This document shows, piece after piece, positions 47,365-58,578 of a stretch of DNA of 64,000 nucleotides. The notes beneath the pieces are model-generated. The model was given only the letters and a program-made list of their open reading frames with translations, did no database searches and was not told the DNA's origin. Source of the stretch: Proteles cristata cristata. Lineage: Eukaryota > Chordata > Mammalia > Carnivora > Hyaenidae. Both the position numbers and the translations under genes were made by a program. Positions within the stretch are counted from its first letter, which is position 1, and each line of letters begins with the position of its first letter. Location of the stretch: contig JAESUZ010001757.1 of the NCBI GenBank assembly GCA_017311185.1, forward strand, positions 310,001 through 374,000, given 5' to 3'.

Positions 47365-47445
47365 ACTTCTGTAACCTTGGTGACTCTGGGCCTCCATTTC
47401 CTCATCTGTAAAATACAAGAATAGTGTTAGGATAGATCACGCTTT
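47365..47445 (+). repeat. MIR-like fragment
   Basis: CCTTGGTGACTCTGGGCCTC, then CATTTCCTCATCTGTAAAAT: MIR core region. Confidence 0.6.
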
Positions 47446-48785
47446 TATTTGGAGCCCCTTCTGTGCATTTTCAAGTAAAAAACAGACCCCAAGAAGAGGG
47501 AAATGGCTTGTACTCAGGCCACATGGAAAGCTAATAATGGAAAACCAAGACTGGAATTTAGCCACCAGCTCTAGTTGTTTTCCTCTCTTCTTTTTAAAAA
47601 ATTTCTACCAAGGGGGCATAAACAAACGATTAGATATTAATTATAAGAATAAAGTAGAAGATATCAGAAGGTATTATAAACATGTAAATACGATAAATTT
47701 GCCTTATTTAAAGCTCACCGGTGTGCTAGCTACAACAGACATTGAACATTTACCTAATTTTACATTCATTCCTCAAGTTTGCAGAAATAGTTGGGTGAAT
47801 TGTTTGTATGGCCCATTTCTCTTACAAGCTATTTATGAGTTATTTTCTTCTTAATAAATCTCCGTTCAATTGGTAGAGGCACTTAAAATCATTCCGTCTA
47901 TCATTCCTTTCATGTTTAAGTTGCACTGCATCTAGTTTTAAAAGCCTCACTAAGAAGCTGTGAGGGTTTGGGAATCAGGAGCCCCTGGATTCTGATCCTT
48001 CCATTCACCTCCTTTGCTTTGCTCATCTTCCTCTCTTCATCCTCTCCTCTCCAAATCAAGGGTACTGTGAAGAGGAGATGAAGTCCCAATGCAACTGGAG
48101 AGGTGTGTGTGGACAGGAAGGAAAGCAGGGCAGTTGTGCACCCTGGCCTCGTTGATGGTGGGGGGTGCTGATGGGCTGATGGTGTTACAGCCTTGGGGGC
48201 TTTTCTGTTCAACAAGGAAATGAAACAAAACAGCTCAGAGACACCTTCTTCCTCCTCCTCCTTGCCTCCATGAGTAACTACCCATATGGTATGATGCTGC
48301 TGAGACCAAGGAATGAGTGAGTAAAGGTATTTAGAAGTGGAATGTTGGTCCTAATTAAATAAGTGTCCTTTAATAAGTGTTAAAACTTTGTAACGTGGAT
48401 ACCCTATTAACTTGAGATTCATAGGATTTGAACACAATTTCAGCCACCTTTGCATCATGAAGAAGGACTTGAATGTGCCAGTTACTGTAATACAGTAATA
48501 CATCAGGAAAGATGGCAGGGACAGTGTTAAACCTACTTAAGACAAACCTTCTGCATCCATTTCACAGGAACAGACTATTAAAAACAAGTTTGGTAAGACC
48601 TACTTGTGGCAGTATGTTGTTATTCCTGTATAGGGTCATAAGAAATAATTAAAAGTAACGTTGACTTGATATACAATTCAGTCTGATTTCCCTTCCCTCA
48701 ACCTCTGAAGTAGGTTCAAATTCTAATTAGCGCCGTTATATTCACGGGGTGTTTTTAATCCAGACTTTTACAAAATTGCATACAT

Positions 48786-48890
48786 TATATATATATATGT
48801 ACATATATACATATATATATATATATATGGTGTGGGTGTGTGTCTGTGTCTGTGTCTGTGTGTCTGTGTGTGTATATAAATATATATGTG
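48786..48890. repeat. Compound TA/TG/TCTG microsatellite
   Basis: TATATA runs, then GTGTGGGTGTGTGTCTGTG repeats, then TATATAAATATATATG. Confidence 0.9.
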
Positions 48891-49440
48891 GTAAGATGCT
48901 GGTCTTGCCATGAACAAAGCGATAGAAGTAATACTTAGAACAAGTGAAAAATAAAATTAATTTGATTGCTGTGTTTGGAATTTTTTTCATAAGTCTGGGA
49001 GAAAAACTAAAGATGGTCAGTTATAATTGATGCTTTCTGAGTTTAGATTTTGATGGTTTTCTTCGCTTCTTGCTCTGTTCATTTGAGGGCAGGTAGACTC
49101 TTCTGCAATCTGCATTAGTCCTTGAATTTGAATTTCTCATGTGTTTGTACTTTTGTCCCAAACACATTTTAAGTGAGTCAGATCATCTTCACTGGTAGGG
49201 AAAATTCAGGGTGTCCCTGGTGCTTTGGTTGTTCTGTGAAACTGAGTCACTTGCTACAGCATCTAAGACAAACCTTCTGCATCCGCTAAGTCTTCTTGTT
49301 TCACCGCTAAGTCTTCTTGTTCTCTTATGCTTGTTTTTATTATATGCTTAATTTAAAGCTATGCAGACGGCAATAATGCTGTATCATACAATATTTTTGG
49401 AAATCTTTATGATTAATAATGCTTGTTTTAAAATATCATA

Positions 49441-49717
49441 TGACTTCACGGTGAGGACTTTAAGATACAAAATAGATGAACATAAGGGAAGGGAAACAAA
49501 AATAATATAAAAATGGGGAGGGGGACAAAACATAAGAGACTCTTAAATATGGAGAACAAACCAAGGTTGCCGGAGGGGGTGTGAGAGGGGGGATGGGCTA
49601 AATGTGTAAAGGGCATTCAGGAATCTACTCCTGAAATCATTGTTGCACCATATGCTAACTTGGATGTAAATTTAAAAATAAATAAATTGTTAACTAAAAA
49701 AAAAGGAAAAAAAAAAG
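49441..49717 (+). mobile_element. Very short 5'-truncated L1 3' end
   Basis: The segment contains ACATAAGAGACTCTTAAAT and a tail AAATAAATAAATTG followed by A-rich sequence, matching the 3' UTR of the L1 at 58579-61095. A near-perfect duplication, AATRCTTGTTTTAARATA, flanks it (about 49425-49442 and 49719-49736), giving both ends of the insertion. Confidence 0.75.
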
Positions 49718-50044
49718 TAATACTTGTTTTAAGATACTCAGTGCCAAATCTTGCTAAAGAATCATCTTGCAGAAATCTGATTGTGAGAGAGGAAATCTAA
49801 AAAGCAAAACAATCTCCAGGAAAGATAAGACTGGAAAAACAGTAGTTACTCAAACAGCTTAAGACTGAAAGAAAAGGTTGTGCTGCTTTTCTTTTATTTC
49901 ATTTTGTTTTTTGTTTTCTGAGGCTTTTGTAAATTAAATTATTAGGTAGCTATAGTATATCTCTTTCATTTGTATATGACCCAAAACTTTATATTTTCTA
50001 TGTGAATTTTAAATGGATTCTTTCCATAACATAATTATCTGTTT

Positions 50045-50046
<2 letters not shown>

Positions 50047-50080
<34 letters not shown>
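50047..50080. repeat. (CA)n microsatellite
   Basis: About 17 CA units in a row. Confidence 0.95.
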
Positions 50081-50081
<1 letters not shown>

Positions 50082-50696
50082 TTGTAGTCAACTTTACAGC
50101 AACATTGGGTTGGTTTGTAAAATACTGTCTCAGATCAAACTCCATTTTCCCAGACTACACTTTCCTTTGGAGTTAATGCTGCAATTCTGGAGGAACAACC
50201 TAACATGACAGTATAATCCAGCACCACTGAAAGTACTTTTTAATTTGTTCTCTTCACAAAGGTGCCATTAATAAGATATTTACTGCACAAATTTTGTAGA
50301 AGATTGGGTGTTCAGATCCAAAATTGTACATAGAATTCCATGAATATCATCACTATGAAAATACTGAAGTATACCAAAAGGATGAGGAAGGGAAGATGCA
50401 ATGTTGACAGATAAATTTAGAACTTCAATGATATACCGTATGGTATTTCTAGAGTAGTCCAGACAGATTCATATCTGACCATTTTTTTAGCCACATACCT
50501 GAAAACTGACATGATGTATAGAGTGCTCAAATGGCCTGGAGAACGATCTCCTTGGTTGTCCGTAGGAGTGAATACACTGTGCTGATAGACATTTATGTTC
50601 AGAACATGCATGCTCTCTCCTCATTCAGCAAGTCGTGACTATTTACCTGCCTTGTGTTCTCTGAGTTTGTACTTACCATTTGTTATTCTTTTGCAG

Positions 50697-50755
50697 CGGT
50701 CGGTCAGTAAGGACAAGTCCCAGGGTTTCAGGCCAGGCTCAGAGTCTGTGACACA
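50697..50755 (+). CDS. AHI1: AHI1 small C-terminal coding exon
   Basis: A 59-nt coding exon, too short to appear as an open frame by itself. It is flanked by a good acceptor (TGTTATTCTTTTGCAG) and donor (GTAAGC). Entering in phase 0 from the previous exon it reads RSVSKDKSQGFRPGSESVT plus CA, so it ends in phase 2. It aligns with the human tail segment recalled as [23 protein letters not shown], FR and GSES are kept. The serine- and lysine-rich segment has no fold that I recognise. The remaining coding sequence and the 3' UTR must lie more than 13.2 kb further on, beyond the window. Confidence 0.9.
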
Positions 50756-50863
50756 GTAAGCAACTTTTCCTTCTAAATACTTGCAGCAAAAAACAGTTGG
50801 GTCTTTTTTAAGGACAATGTCTCCATTCTCTTTTTCTGACATAACACCAAAAGTTAAATTTCA

Positions 50864-51277
50864 GGGGTGCCTGGGTGACTCGGTTGAGCACCCAGCTCAT
50901 GCTTTTGGCTCAGGTCATGATCACAGGCTTGTGGGATGGAGCTCCGTGTTGGGCTCTGTGCTGAACATGGAGCCTGCTTGAGATTCTCTCTCTCCCTGGG
51001 GCACCTGGGTGGCTGAGTCAATTAAGTGTCCAGTTCTTGGTTCCGGCTCAGGTCAGGATCTCATGGTTTGCGGGTTCAGACTCCACATTGGGCTCCACAG
51101 TGCAGAGCCTATCTGGAAATCTCTCCCCCTCTCTTTCAACCTCTGCACCCCACTCAAAATAAATAAATAAACTTAAAAAAAAAAAAAGATTCTCTCTGTC
51201 CCGCCCCCATGCTCTCTCTCCCTCCCTCTCTCTGTCTCTCAAAAAAAAAAAAAAAGCCTCAAGCTTTAAAAAAGAAA
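50864..51277 (+). mobile_element. CAN-SINE split by an inner CAN-SINE, just after an AHI1 exon
   Basis: Outer element 50864-50997 and 51188-51277; outer target duplication AAGTTAAATTTCA at 50851-50863 and about 51278-51290. It starts 109 bp downstream of the AHI1 donor site at 50756. Confidence 0.9.
50998..51187 (+). mobile_element. Inner CAN-SINE of the nested pair
   Basis: GGGGCACCTGGGTGGCTGAG to a long A-run; AGATTCTCTCTSTCCC repeated at 50981 and 51188 is the target duplication inside the outer SINE. Confidence 0.88.
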
Positions 51278-52194
51278 GTTAAATTTCAAACAACTGATTT
51301 TTTAAAAGAATTGAACTAGCTTAGGGGAATATTTTAATGGTTGGACTTTGAGAATGTATGTAACTAAGTTATAAGAAATAATATTAAATAAAATTATCAT
51401 ACTAAATTTTTGTTTTTGTGGATCCATTTTGTCATTTATTTCTGTTTGAGTACCATTTTAAAATGATAATAACTGAAAACAAGTAGATGATGTGGCTAAA
51501 ACAATATTATGAAATACCTAGTTTGAGGCACTAAAGAGAAGAAGCTAGTACCCAGGGCATTGTCATTGTATATTTTCTACAAATGCTTAACATATTTAAG
51601 CAATTCATTTTGAAGTATTTATTCTAAAAGATCACTAGGAAGTTTTGTATTTTTATTTCGTGCTTGCTGTATCATTTAATACATAAATGAAAATCCCTTT
51701 TACCTCAAAAAACTTACATCAAAAACTTTCCTAGAATATTTCTCATTTTTTTTTATCACTGCAGATCATTTGGTACCTTTCAGCCCAAACTTCCTATTCA
51801 CACATCACTAGCAAACTATCACATAAATGTAACAGCCTTGACGGCCTAGATAATCTGCCGTGCCCTCCTGTTCAGCCACCACCAACCATGCCCACATACA
51901 CATGTGAGTACATCCTCACACACACATGCACCTGCATGATCCCAGCTGAATTTCATTCAGGAAGATATTTGTTCAGGTTAACCCTGATGTACACGTCGAC
52001 ATTTTGAAGAACAATATGTCCGTTTCAGTTCAAAAATTCTGAAGGACATGACAGTCTAATTTACAGGAATTATCAAATAAAGTCATGCATTATTCCACAA
52101 GATGTTTCATTGTGTAGGTAAAAGACAAACATCATTTTTAAATGGTGTTTGAAAGACATGACCTAGAATATTCCTTGGAAATTTTCTATCTCTT

Positions 52195-52290
52195 GTTTTC
52201 TAGTCAAGAAAACTGAGGGGAAAGGCCTTGCGTAAATTTCCCAGGCGCTTCTGTGTCAGCACAGACTGGAACCCAAGATCCCCAGATTAC
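52195..52290 (-). repeat. MIR-like fragment
   Basis: AGTCAAGAAAACTGAGGGGA followed by ACTGGAACCCAAGATCCCC resembles antisense MIR. Confidence 0.45.
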
Positions 52291-53342
52291 TAGGCTATTT
52301 GTCTGTTTTTAAATTATATTTAGTGTTGTCAGCCTTCCTGGTAAAATGCCATTTTGATGGAAGCTTTAAAATCTTTCTTTTTGAGAGAGAAAAATCTGAT
52401 GATGATACAACTATATATATAGCCCTGTATCCCTTCAGAGCATAGCCACTCACGTGATCACATTTGGTTCTCACTATTTCCTTGCAGACCAGTATCCTGA
52501 GCCCTGTCTTAGATCTTAGAGGCTGTGACCTGTCTCAAGTCACCATGGATACCAAATGGCAGACCCAGGACTAGCACACAGGCTCTCAGTTTCCGAATCT
52601 GCTTTTCTTTCCAGGCTGTCCTGCTGCTTTCTGTACTATGCAAACACACATTCAGGTCTTTCCGATCTTTGTTCTTGTTACATCTGCCAGGGAAGTTTTC
52701 AGTTCCATTTCTAACGCACTGAAATTTTATACAGTAGTTGATAATACAGTCATTGACCCTAAGGAGTTTATACTCAATGACAGATTACACATATAAAAAA
52801 TACGCTGGAACAATAAGGACAAACTGTTTCAACCACTGAAAAATACCATATTTAATACATTATGGCAACATTGCTCTTGTGTTTTTGAACATGTTTTATA
52901 AAAAAAATTTTGAACTAGTACCTAATATGCAAATGAGAGACTATAGTCACTGACTGCATTGGATACCTATTCTCCAGTGATACACAGATCCACACCATGC
53001 TCTCCAGATTAAATTTTTTTAAAAAACATCCCAGCTACTAAAGGCTGTCAGGGTAGCTTGACTTCTCCTTTTGAGCAAAGAGCACGTACAAAGCTTCTGA
53101 AAATAAATTTTCATCAGAAGTTCAGATATGTCTAAATGCTCAAGTTCATCTGCAGCTTTTGGGCTTTCCCTGTACTAGTAATTTCTTAGAAGTAGGGATG
53201 AATTAAGATACATTTCTCATGACCTCACAGCTGTAGGCGAGTGGAAGGTATTATAGCCCAGTATGTACAAAGAAGTCATTTCTTTATTTCTTTAATTTAC
53301 CTAAATGAGTTCCATTGCACCCAAGTAAATGGACAGACGCTA

Positions 53343-53521
53343 ATTTTTTTTTTTTAATTTTAGAGAGAGAGCACAAGTTGGGGAGAAGAGCAGAGAGAGA
53401 GAATCCTAAGCAGGCTCCAGCATAGGGCCTGATGCAGGGCTTGATCTCACAACCACGAGATTGTGACCTGAGCCAAAATCAAGAGTCGGACATTTAATCG
53501 ACTGAGCCACCCAGGTGCCCC
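53343..53521 (-). mobile_element. CAN-SINE
   Basis: Antisense, ending CCACCCAGGTGCCCC. GCTAATTTT occurs on both sides. Confidence 0.88.
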
Positions 53522-53531
53522 TGGAGGCTAA

Positions 53532-53561
53532 TTTTGTTTGTTTGTTTGTTTGTTTGTTTGC
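53532..53561. repeat. (TTTG)n microsatellite
   Basis: About seven TTTG units, directly following the SINE at 53343-53521. Confidence 0.9.
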
Positions 53562-54405
53562 AGCCTTGCCATTCAGTTTGCAGCTTATTTAGTTGGTTGA
53601 CCAGAATATATAAATAAGTCACATAGGACTACCTCTTACCATTTCCACTTGAATTTCTGGTCTTATTTAATCTTTCTTATTTTTATTTTTTTAGAAATGT
53701 CTATCACTTCTGTGCAAGTAATTTTTACACGTTTTACTAAAACTGTACTCCCTTCTTAAGGTATCAGGAAAAACTCCAATAGGTTAGTTTAACCAAGACA
53801 TTTTCTTAAAAGTCTGAAACTTACACCTTTTGTAACTCACGCCCCTGTGATGTTATTATCTGCTGCCTGAGAGTCGGTAATTAAGTTTCTATTAATATGG
53901 GACAATCCTTAATAAGTAGTGTTATGTGTTCCCTAGTCATTAACCTGTTTTTACTTGAGTTTGTTGGTGGGGGGAGTGTTAAAGAAAGAATGTTTTATTT
54001 CATTAGCAGCTTTGATCAGAGAATAGTTAATTCAGATAATTAAAGTCCTTTCTTTAAGAACACTCAAATGTGAACTGAACGAATGAATGAATGAAATCTC
54101 TTCTTAATATCATGAAGCCTTTAAGAGTTAATTCTAAGTATCCTGTCACTCTTTCACTATATATTTATTCCAGTTTTATAATAATCTTATTCCAGACTCC
54201 TTCAATTTCCTTTTCTTTTCATGAGAAGGAAGTAGTTTACCTTTTTTCCTTAAAATACCCTATTGCTTGCAGCCTTTTTTTTTTTTAGGTGCTTGCTTTA
54301 TCCATTTTTCAGCCTTTTTCTTACCCCCCTCCCACCCTGTGTTGGGAAATCAGACCTAGCATTATGAAGTATGTGACATCACATATATATATTCTTTATA
54401 TATTT

Positions 54406-54609
54406 AAATTTTTTTTAATGTTTATTTGTTCTTGAGAGACAGAGGGTAAGCGGGGGAGGGGCAGAGAGAGAGGGAGACACAGAATCCAAAGCAGGCTCCA
54501 GGCTGTGAGCTATCAGCACAGAGCACGATGCGGGGCTCGAACTCACAAACCTTGAGATCATGACCTGAGCTGGTCAGACACTTAACCTACTAAGGCACCC
54601 AGGCGCCCC
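54406..54609 (-). mobile_element. CAN-SINE at the edge of the second old L1
   Basis: Antisense, complete, ending CCCAGGCGCCCC. Perfect 15-bp target duplication ATTCTTTATATATTT at 54391-54405 and 54610-54624. Confidence 0.92.
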
Positions 54610-56265
54610 ATTCTTTATATATTTTAATATGTTCTTCTACAGATACATAATTTGCATATATTTTCTCCCAGTTTCTGTTTTTCCTTTTCATTCTCTTAAC
54701 AGTGGCTTTCAAAGAACAAACTTTATTTTGATGAAGTTTATCAGTTTTTTTCTTTTATGTTTTTATGTTTCTTTTAGTTTTACTGTCTAAGCAGCCTTTG
54801 CCTAAACTCACAAAAGTTTTCTCCTACATCTTCTTGTGAAAGTTTTATAGCTTCACGTTTTGTATTTCAGTCTATGATCTGTTTTGTGTTAATTTTTATA
54901 TATGGTATGAGGTTTGGATCAGAGAATTTATTTTGGTTTGATTGCATTTGTGTATTCTAGTTGTTCTGCCCGATTTGTTGAAAAAACAATCCTGACTCAT
55001 ATGAATGGCCTTTTTGCATTTTTGTGAAAATCAGTTGTCAGTATCTGTGTGGATTTGTTTCTGGACTCTTGAATTCTGATCCATTGATCTACTTTTCTGT
55101 CTTTACTCAGTAACACACTGCCTTAATTACTAGAGACTTGTAATAAAACGGGAAGTCTTGGAATGAGGTGTTATTGGTCCTCCAACTTTGTCCTTTTTCA
55201 TTGTTAGTTTAGGTACTCAAGGTCTTTTTTATGTACACATGAATTTTAGAATAAGCTTCTTCTACAGTAGAGCCTACTGGAATTCCAGTTGGCATTGCCT
55301 TGATTTTACAGATCAATTTGGGGAGAATTGACAGGTTAACAATACTTAGTAATATGACTCATTAACATATTTTTTTCATTTATGTAAGTCTTCTTTAATG
55401 TCTCTAAGCACTATTTTTTCAGTGCTTATTATTAAAGTCCTGCACATGTTTGACTCATTTGTCCCTGAATACTTCATATGTTAATGATATTTATAATTGT
55501 TTGTTGCTCATTTATCCAAATACTACTACTGACTAATGTATGTTGAACTTGTATTATGCCATCTTACTAAAATGTCTTGAGTTTTAGTAGCTTTTTAGTA
55601 TATTTTAACTAGATTATCTACATAGACAGTCAAACAAATAAAAACCAGTTTAATTTCTGCCTTTTTTTTTTTTTTTTTTTTTGCCTTATTGCATAGGCTA
55701 AACCTCCAGTATGTTACAGCGGTGAATAGAAATGATGAGAGTAGATAGTGTTATCTTCTTCACGATCTTATGGGTAATGAGTGAGAAAGCGTTCAGTCTT
55801 TCACCATTAAGTATGATATTATCATGGGTTGTTGGGTTTTTTTTTAATAAATGTCCTTGATCAGGTAGATTCCTTCATTTCCCAGTTTGCTGAGAGTTTG
55901 TGTCAGTAATGGATGTTGGATTTTTGTCAAATGCTCTTTCTGTATCTATTCAGGTAATCATGATTTTTCTTTATTAATATGTTAATAGGGTAGATTACAT
56001 TGATTTTCAAATTAAACTAAGGTTTCATTCTTAGGATAAACCCTATTTAGTCATGGTTTGTTATCGTTTTTATAAACTGGTGAACTTGATTTTCTAAAAT
56101 TTAATTTAGAATTTTTTGCATTCTATTCATGAGAAATATCGGTGTAGTTTTCTGTAATGTTTTAGGCTGGCTTGGTACTAGGGTAAGCTGACTTAATGGA
56201 ATGAGTTAGAAGAATTCTCAGTTCTTCTATTTTCTGGAAGAGTCTGTGTAGATTTGGTATTTTTT

Positions 56266-57489
56266 CTTTTGTAATTTTCATTTCTTCATTGATACTCTAT
56301 TTAGTGACATATTTTCCTTTAGTTCTTTGAACATATTTGCAATAATAGATTTCAGGTCTTTGTCTAGAGAGTCCAATGTATAGGCTTCCTAAGGGACAGT
56401 TTCTGCTGATTGCTTTTTTCCCTTTGTATGAGCCATACTTTCTTCTTTCTTTGTATGTATGTCTTTCTAATCTTCTGTTGCAAACTGGACATTTTAAACG
56501 CTGTAATGTGACAACTCTAGAAATTGGATTCTTCCCTTCCCTGGGGTGTATTGTTGATGCTACTTAATGTAGTTGTTATTTGTTAAATAACTTCTCTGAA
56601 CAAATTCTGTAACTCTATATTTATGTTTGGCCACTGAAGTCTCTGCTTGGTTAGAGTAGTGATCAGCTAATTGGACAAAGATTTCCTTAAACACCTGGAA
56701 CCAGTAAGTCTTTCAGTCTTGCTAAGGGGTCCCTTGGGGTATTGAGCACACCTTTGATATTTAGCCAAGCAATTGACAACTCTGTGTTAGCTTTCGTTTC
56801 CTATTAGCACAGGGCATTAAGATCAGTCAGAAGTGAAGGCATAAAGCCTTCTTAGGTCTGCTGTGCATGCACACAACCGTACACGTGTGAGACCTTCTAG
56901 ACCCTGAGAACAAAGTCTGAGCTTGGGAAAATTCCTGTGGACATCTTACCTCCCCAGCTATTCCTTTTCAGTTTTTTAGTTAGTCTGTTGTTTGGCTTCT
57001 ATTATCCATGACTCAGGCAGCCGTGAAGTTAACCTTAATTGTTTTAACAAGTGCCTCCCAGGGAAAAGGCAAGCTCTGAGATAGATCAGATACCGACAGC
57101 CTCATAAGTGGTATCTTCCAAGGAACGACCAGACAGATCAAGCAAAATAGTTCTTTGGAAATGATGCTTTGAAAGAGCTCCATCCCTGTTCTGCTCCTTC
57201 CAGGAGCTATCAGACTGCTGGCTTTCACCATAAATTTCAGACTATTCGTCAAGATCCCCACAGAGCTAACAGTGGGGGATGGGACTAGGTCAAGTTAAAA
57301 TGCTGCAGCATTAACCAAGATTCAACCATTTTTCTTGAATAAACATTCCCCAGTTGCCACAAGCTTTTGACTAATTTCTAGAATTCTGAAAATGCTGATT
57401 CCGGCCATTTTTGCCAGTTTTCTCTTAACTTATTTGGAGAAGAGAATATTCAGAAATCCTTAGCTCCACCATTTTCATGGGCATTGTCT
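56266..57489 (-). mobile_element. 5'-region L1 segment lodged inside the ORF2 of another L1
   Basis: This block resembles the first L1's ORF1/5' part (compare about 11480-12950: both carry the run around GGACATTT, a GGTCAGCTAAT/GATCAGCTAAT phrase, CTTGGAACC/CCTGGAACC and TTTTTGCCAG). It sits between two halves of ORF2 that are otherwise contiguous. It is therefore a separate insertion or a rearrangement, not the host element's own 5' end, which appears later at about 62000-63560. Confidence 0.65.
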
Positions 57490-58301
57490 TATTTCTTCTT
57501 CAGATGTTGGGTAAATTGACAGGTAAAGCTGACTGGCCCTGGAATATTCTCTTTTGGAAGATTTGTTAACTATAAATTCAATTTATTTAGTAGAATTAAA
57601 GCTATTAAGGTTATTTTTCTTCTTTTGTAAACTTTGATAGTTTGTTCCTTTCAAATAATTTGTCCATTTCACTCAAGTGATTTAACTGTTTGACATAATG
57701 TTGCTCATACAATACTCCCTCATCTTTTCAGTATTCATAGGATCTGTAGTAGTGTTGCAGCTCCCTAATCCCTGGTGTTGAAGATTTCTTTTTTTTTTTA
57801 ATTTCCATCAACCTTGCTAATGGTTTATCAATGTATAGATCTTCTCAAAGAATCAGCTTTTTGTTTCATTGATTTCTCCTTATTGTTTCACTATTTTTTG
57901 TGTCACTGATTTACACTCTGGTCTTTATTTGGCTTATTTTACATTTAATTTGTCTTTTTTCTAGATTTTTAAAGTGGAAACTATGGGCATTGATTCAATA
58001 CCTTTCTTCTCTCCTAATATAAACATTTAGTACAATAAATTTCCCACTAAGCACTGCTTGAATGGCATTCCACAAATTTTGATATGTTGTGGTTTCATTT
58101 TCATTTCTTTCAAAAACACTTTTTAATTTTTCTTTGGATTTCTTCTTTGACCTATGGGTTACTTTGAACTGCGTCATTTCATTCCCAATATTTAGAGAAT
58201 TTCCCAGAGATCTTTCTGTTACTGATTTCTAATCCTGTTGTAGTCAGAGAACATATTCTTATGATCCATATCTTTTTAAATTTACTGAGAATTATTTTGT
58301 G

Positions 58302-58512
58302 ATTTTTTTTTTAAATTTTTAATGTTAATTTTTGTGTATGAGAGAGAGAGATGGGGAAAGGGCAGAGAGAGAGGGAGACACAGAAATCGAAGCAGGCTCC
58401 AGGCTCTGAGCTGTCAGCACAGAGTCCGATGAGGGACTTGAACTCACAAACCACGAGATTATGACCTGAGCCAAAGTCAGACACCCAACTGACTGAGTCA
58501 CCCAGGGGTCCC
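58302..58512 (-). mobile_element. CAN-SINE inside the second old L1
   Basis: Antisense element ending GTCACCCAGGGGTCCC; ATTTTGTGATTTT / ACTTTGTGATTCT flank it. Confidence 0.88.
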
Positions 58513-58578
58513 TACTTTGTGATTCTTAATATGGTCTCTCTTGGTAAAAGTGTTTTGTGCCCTGGAAAAGAATGTGTA

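Larger units (their letters stand above)
28308..50696 (+). other. AHI1: AHI1 intron, 22.4 kb, repeat-rich
   Basis: Large intron between two short tail exons. It contains roughly half of the window's SINEs, hAT-type DNA-transposon relics, a tandem duplication and L1 3' fragments. Parts in which I see no feature are about 28600-29050, 33020-34520, 34700-35630, 35765-36990, 38440-39255, 39940-40430, 41610-42440, 43180-43380, 43935-44165, 44720-45090, 46890-47360, 47450-48530, 48900-49420 and 49720-50690. None shows a conserved coding frame. Confidence 0.85.
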
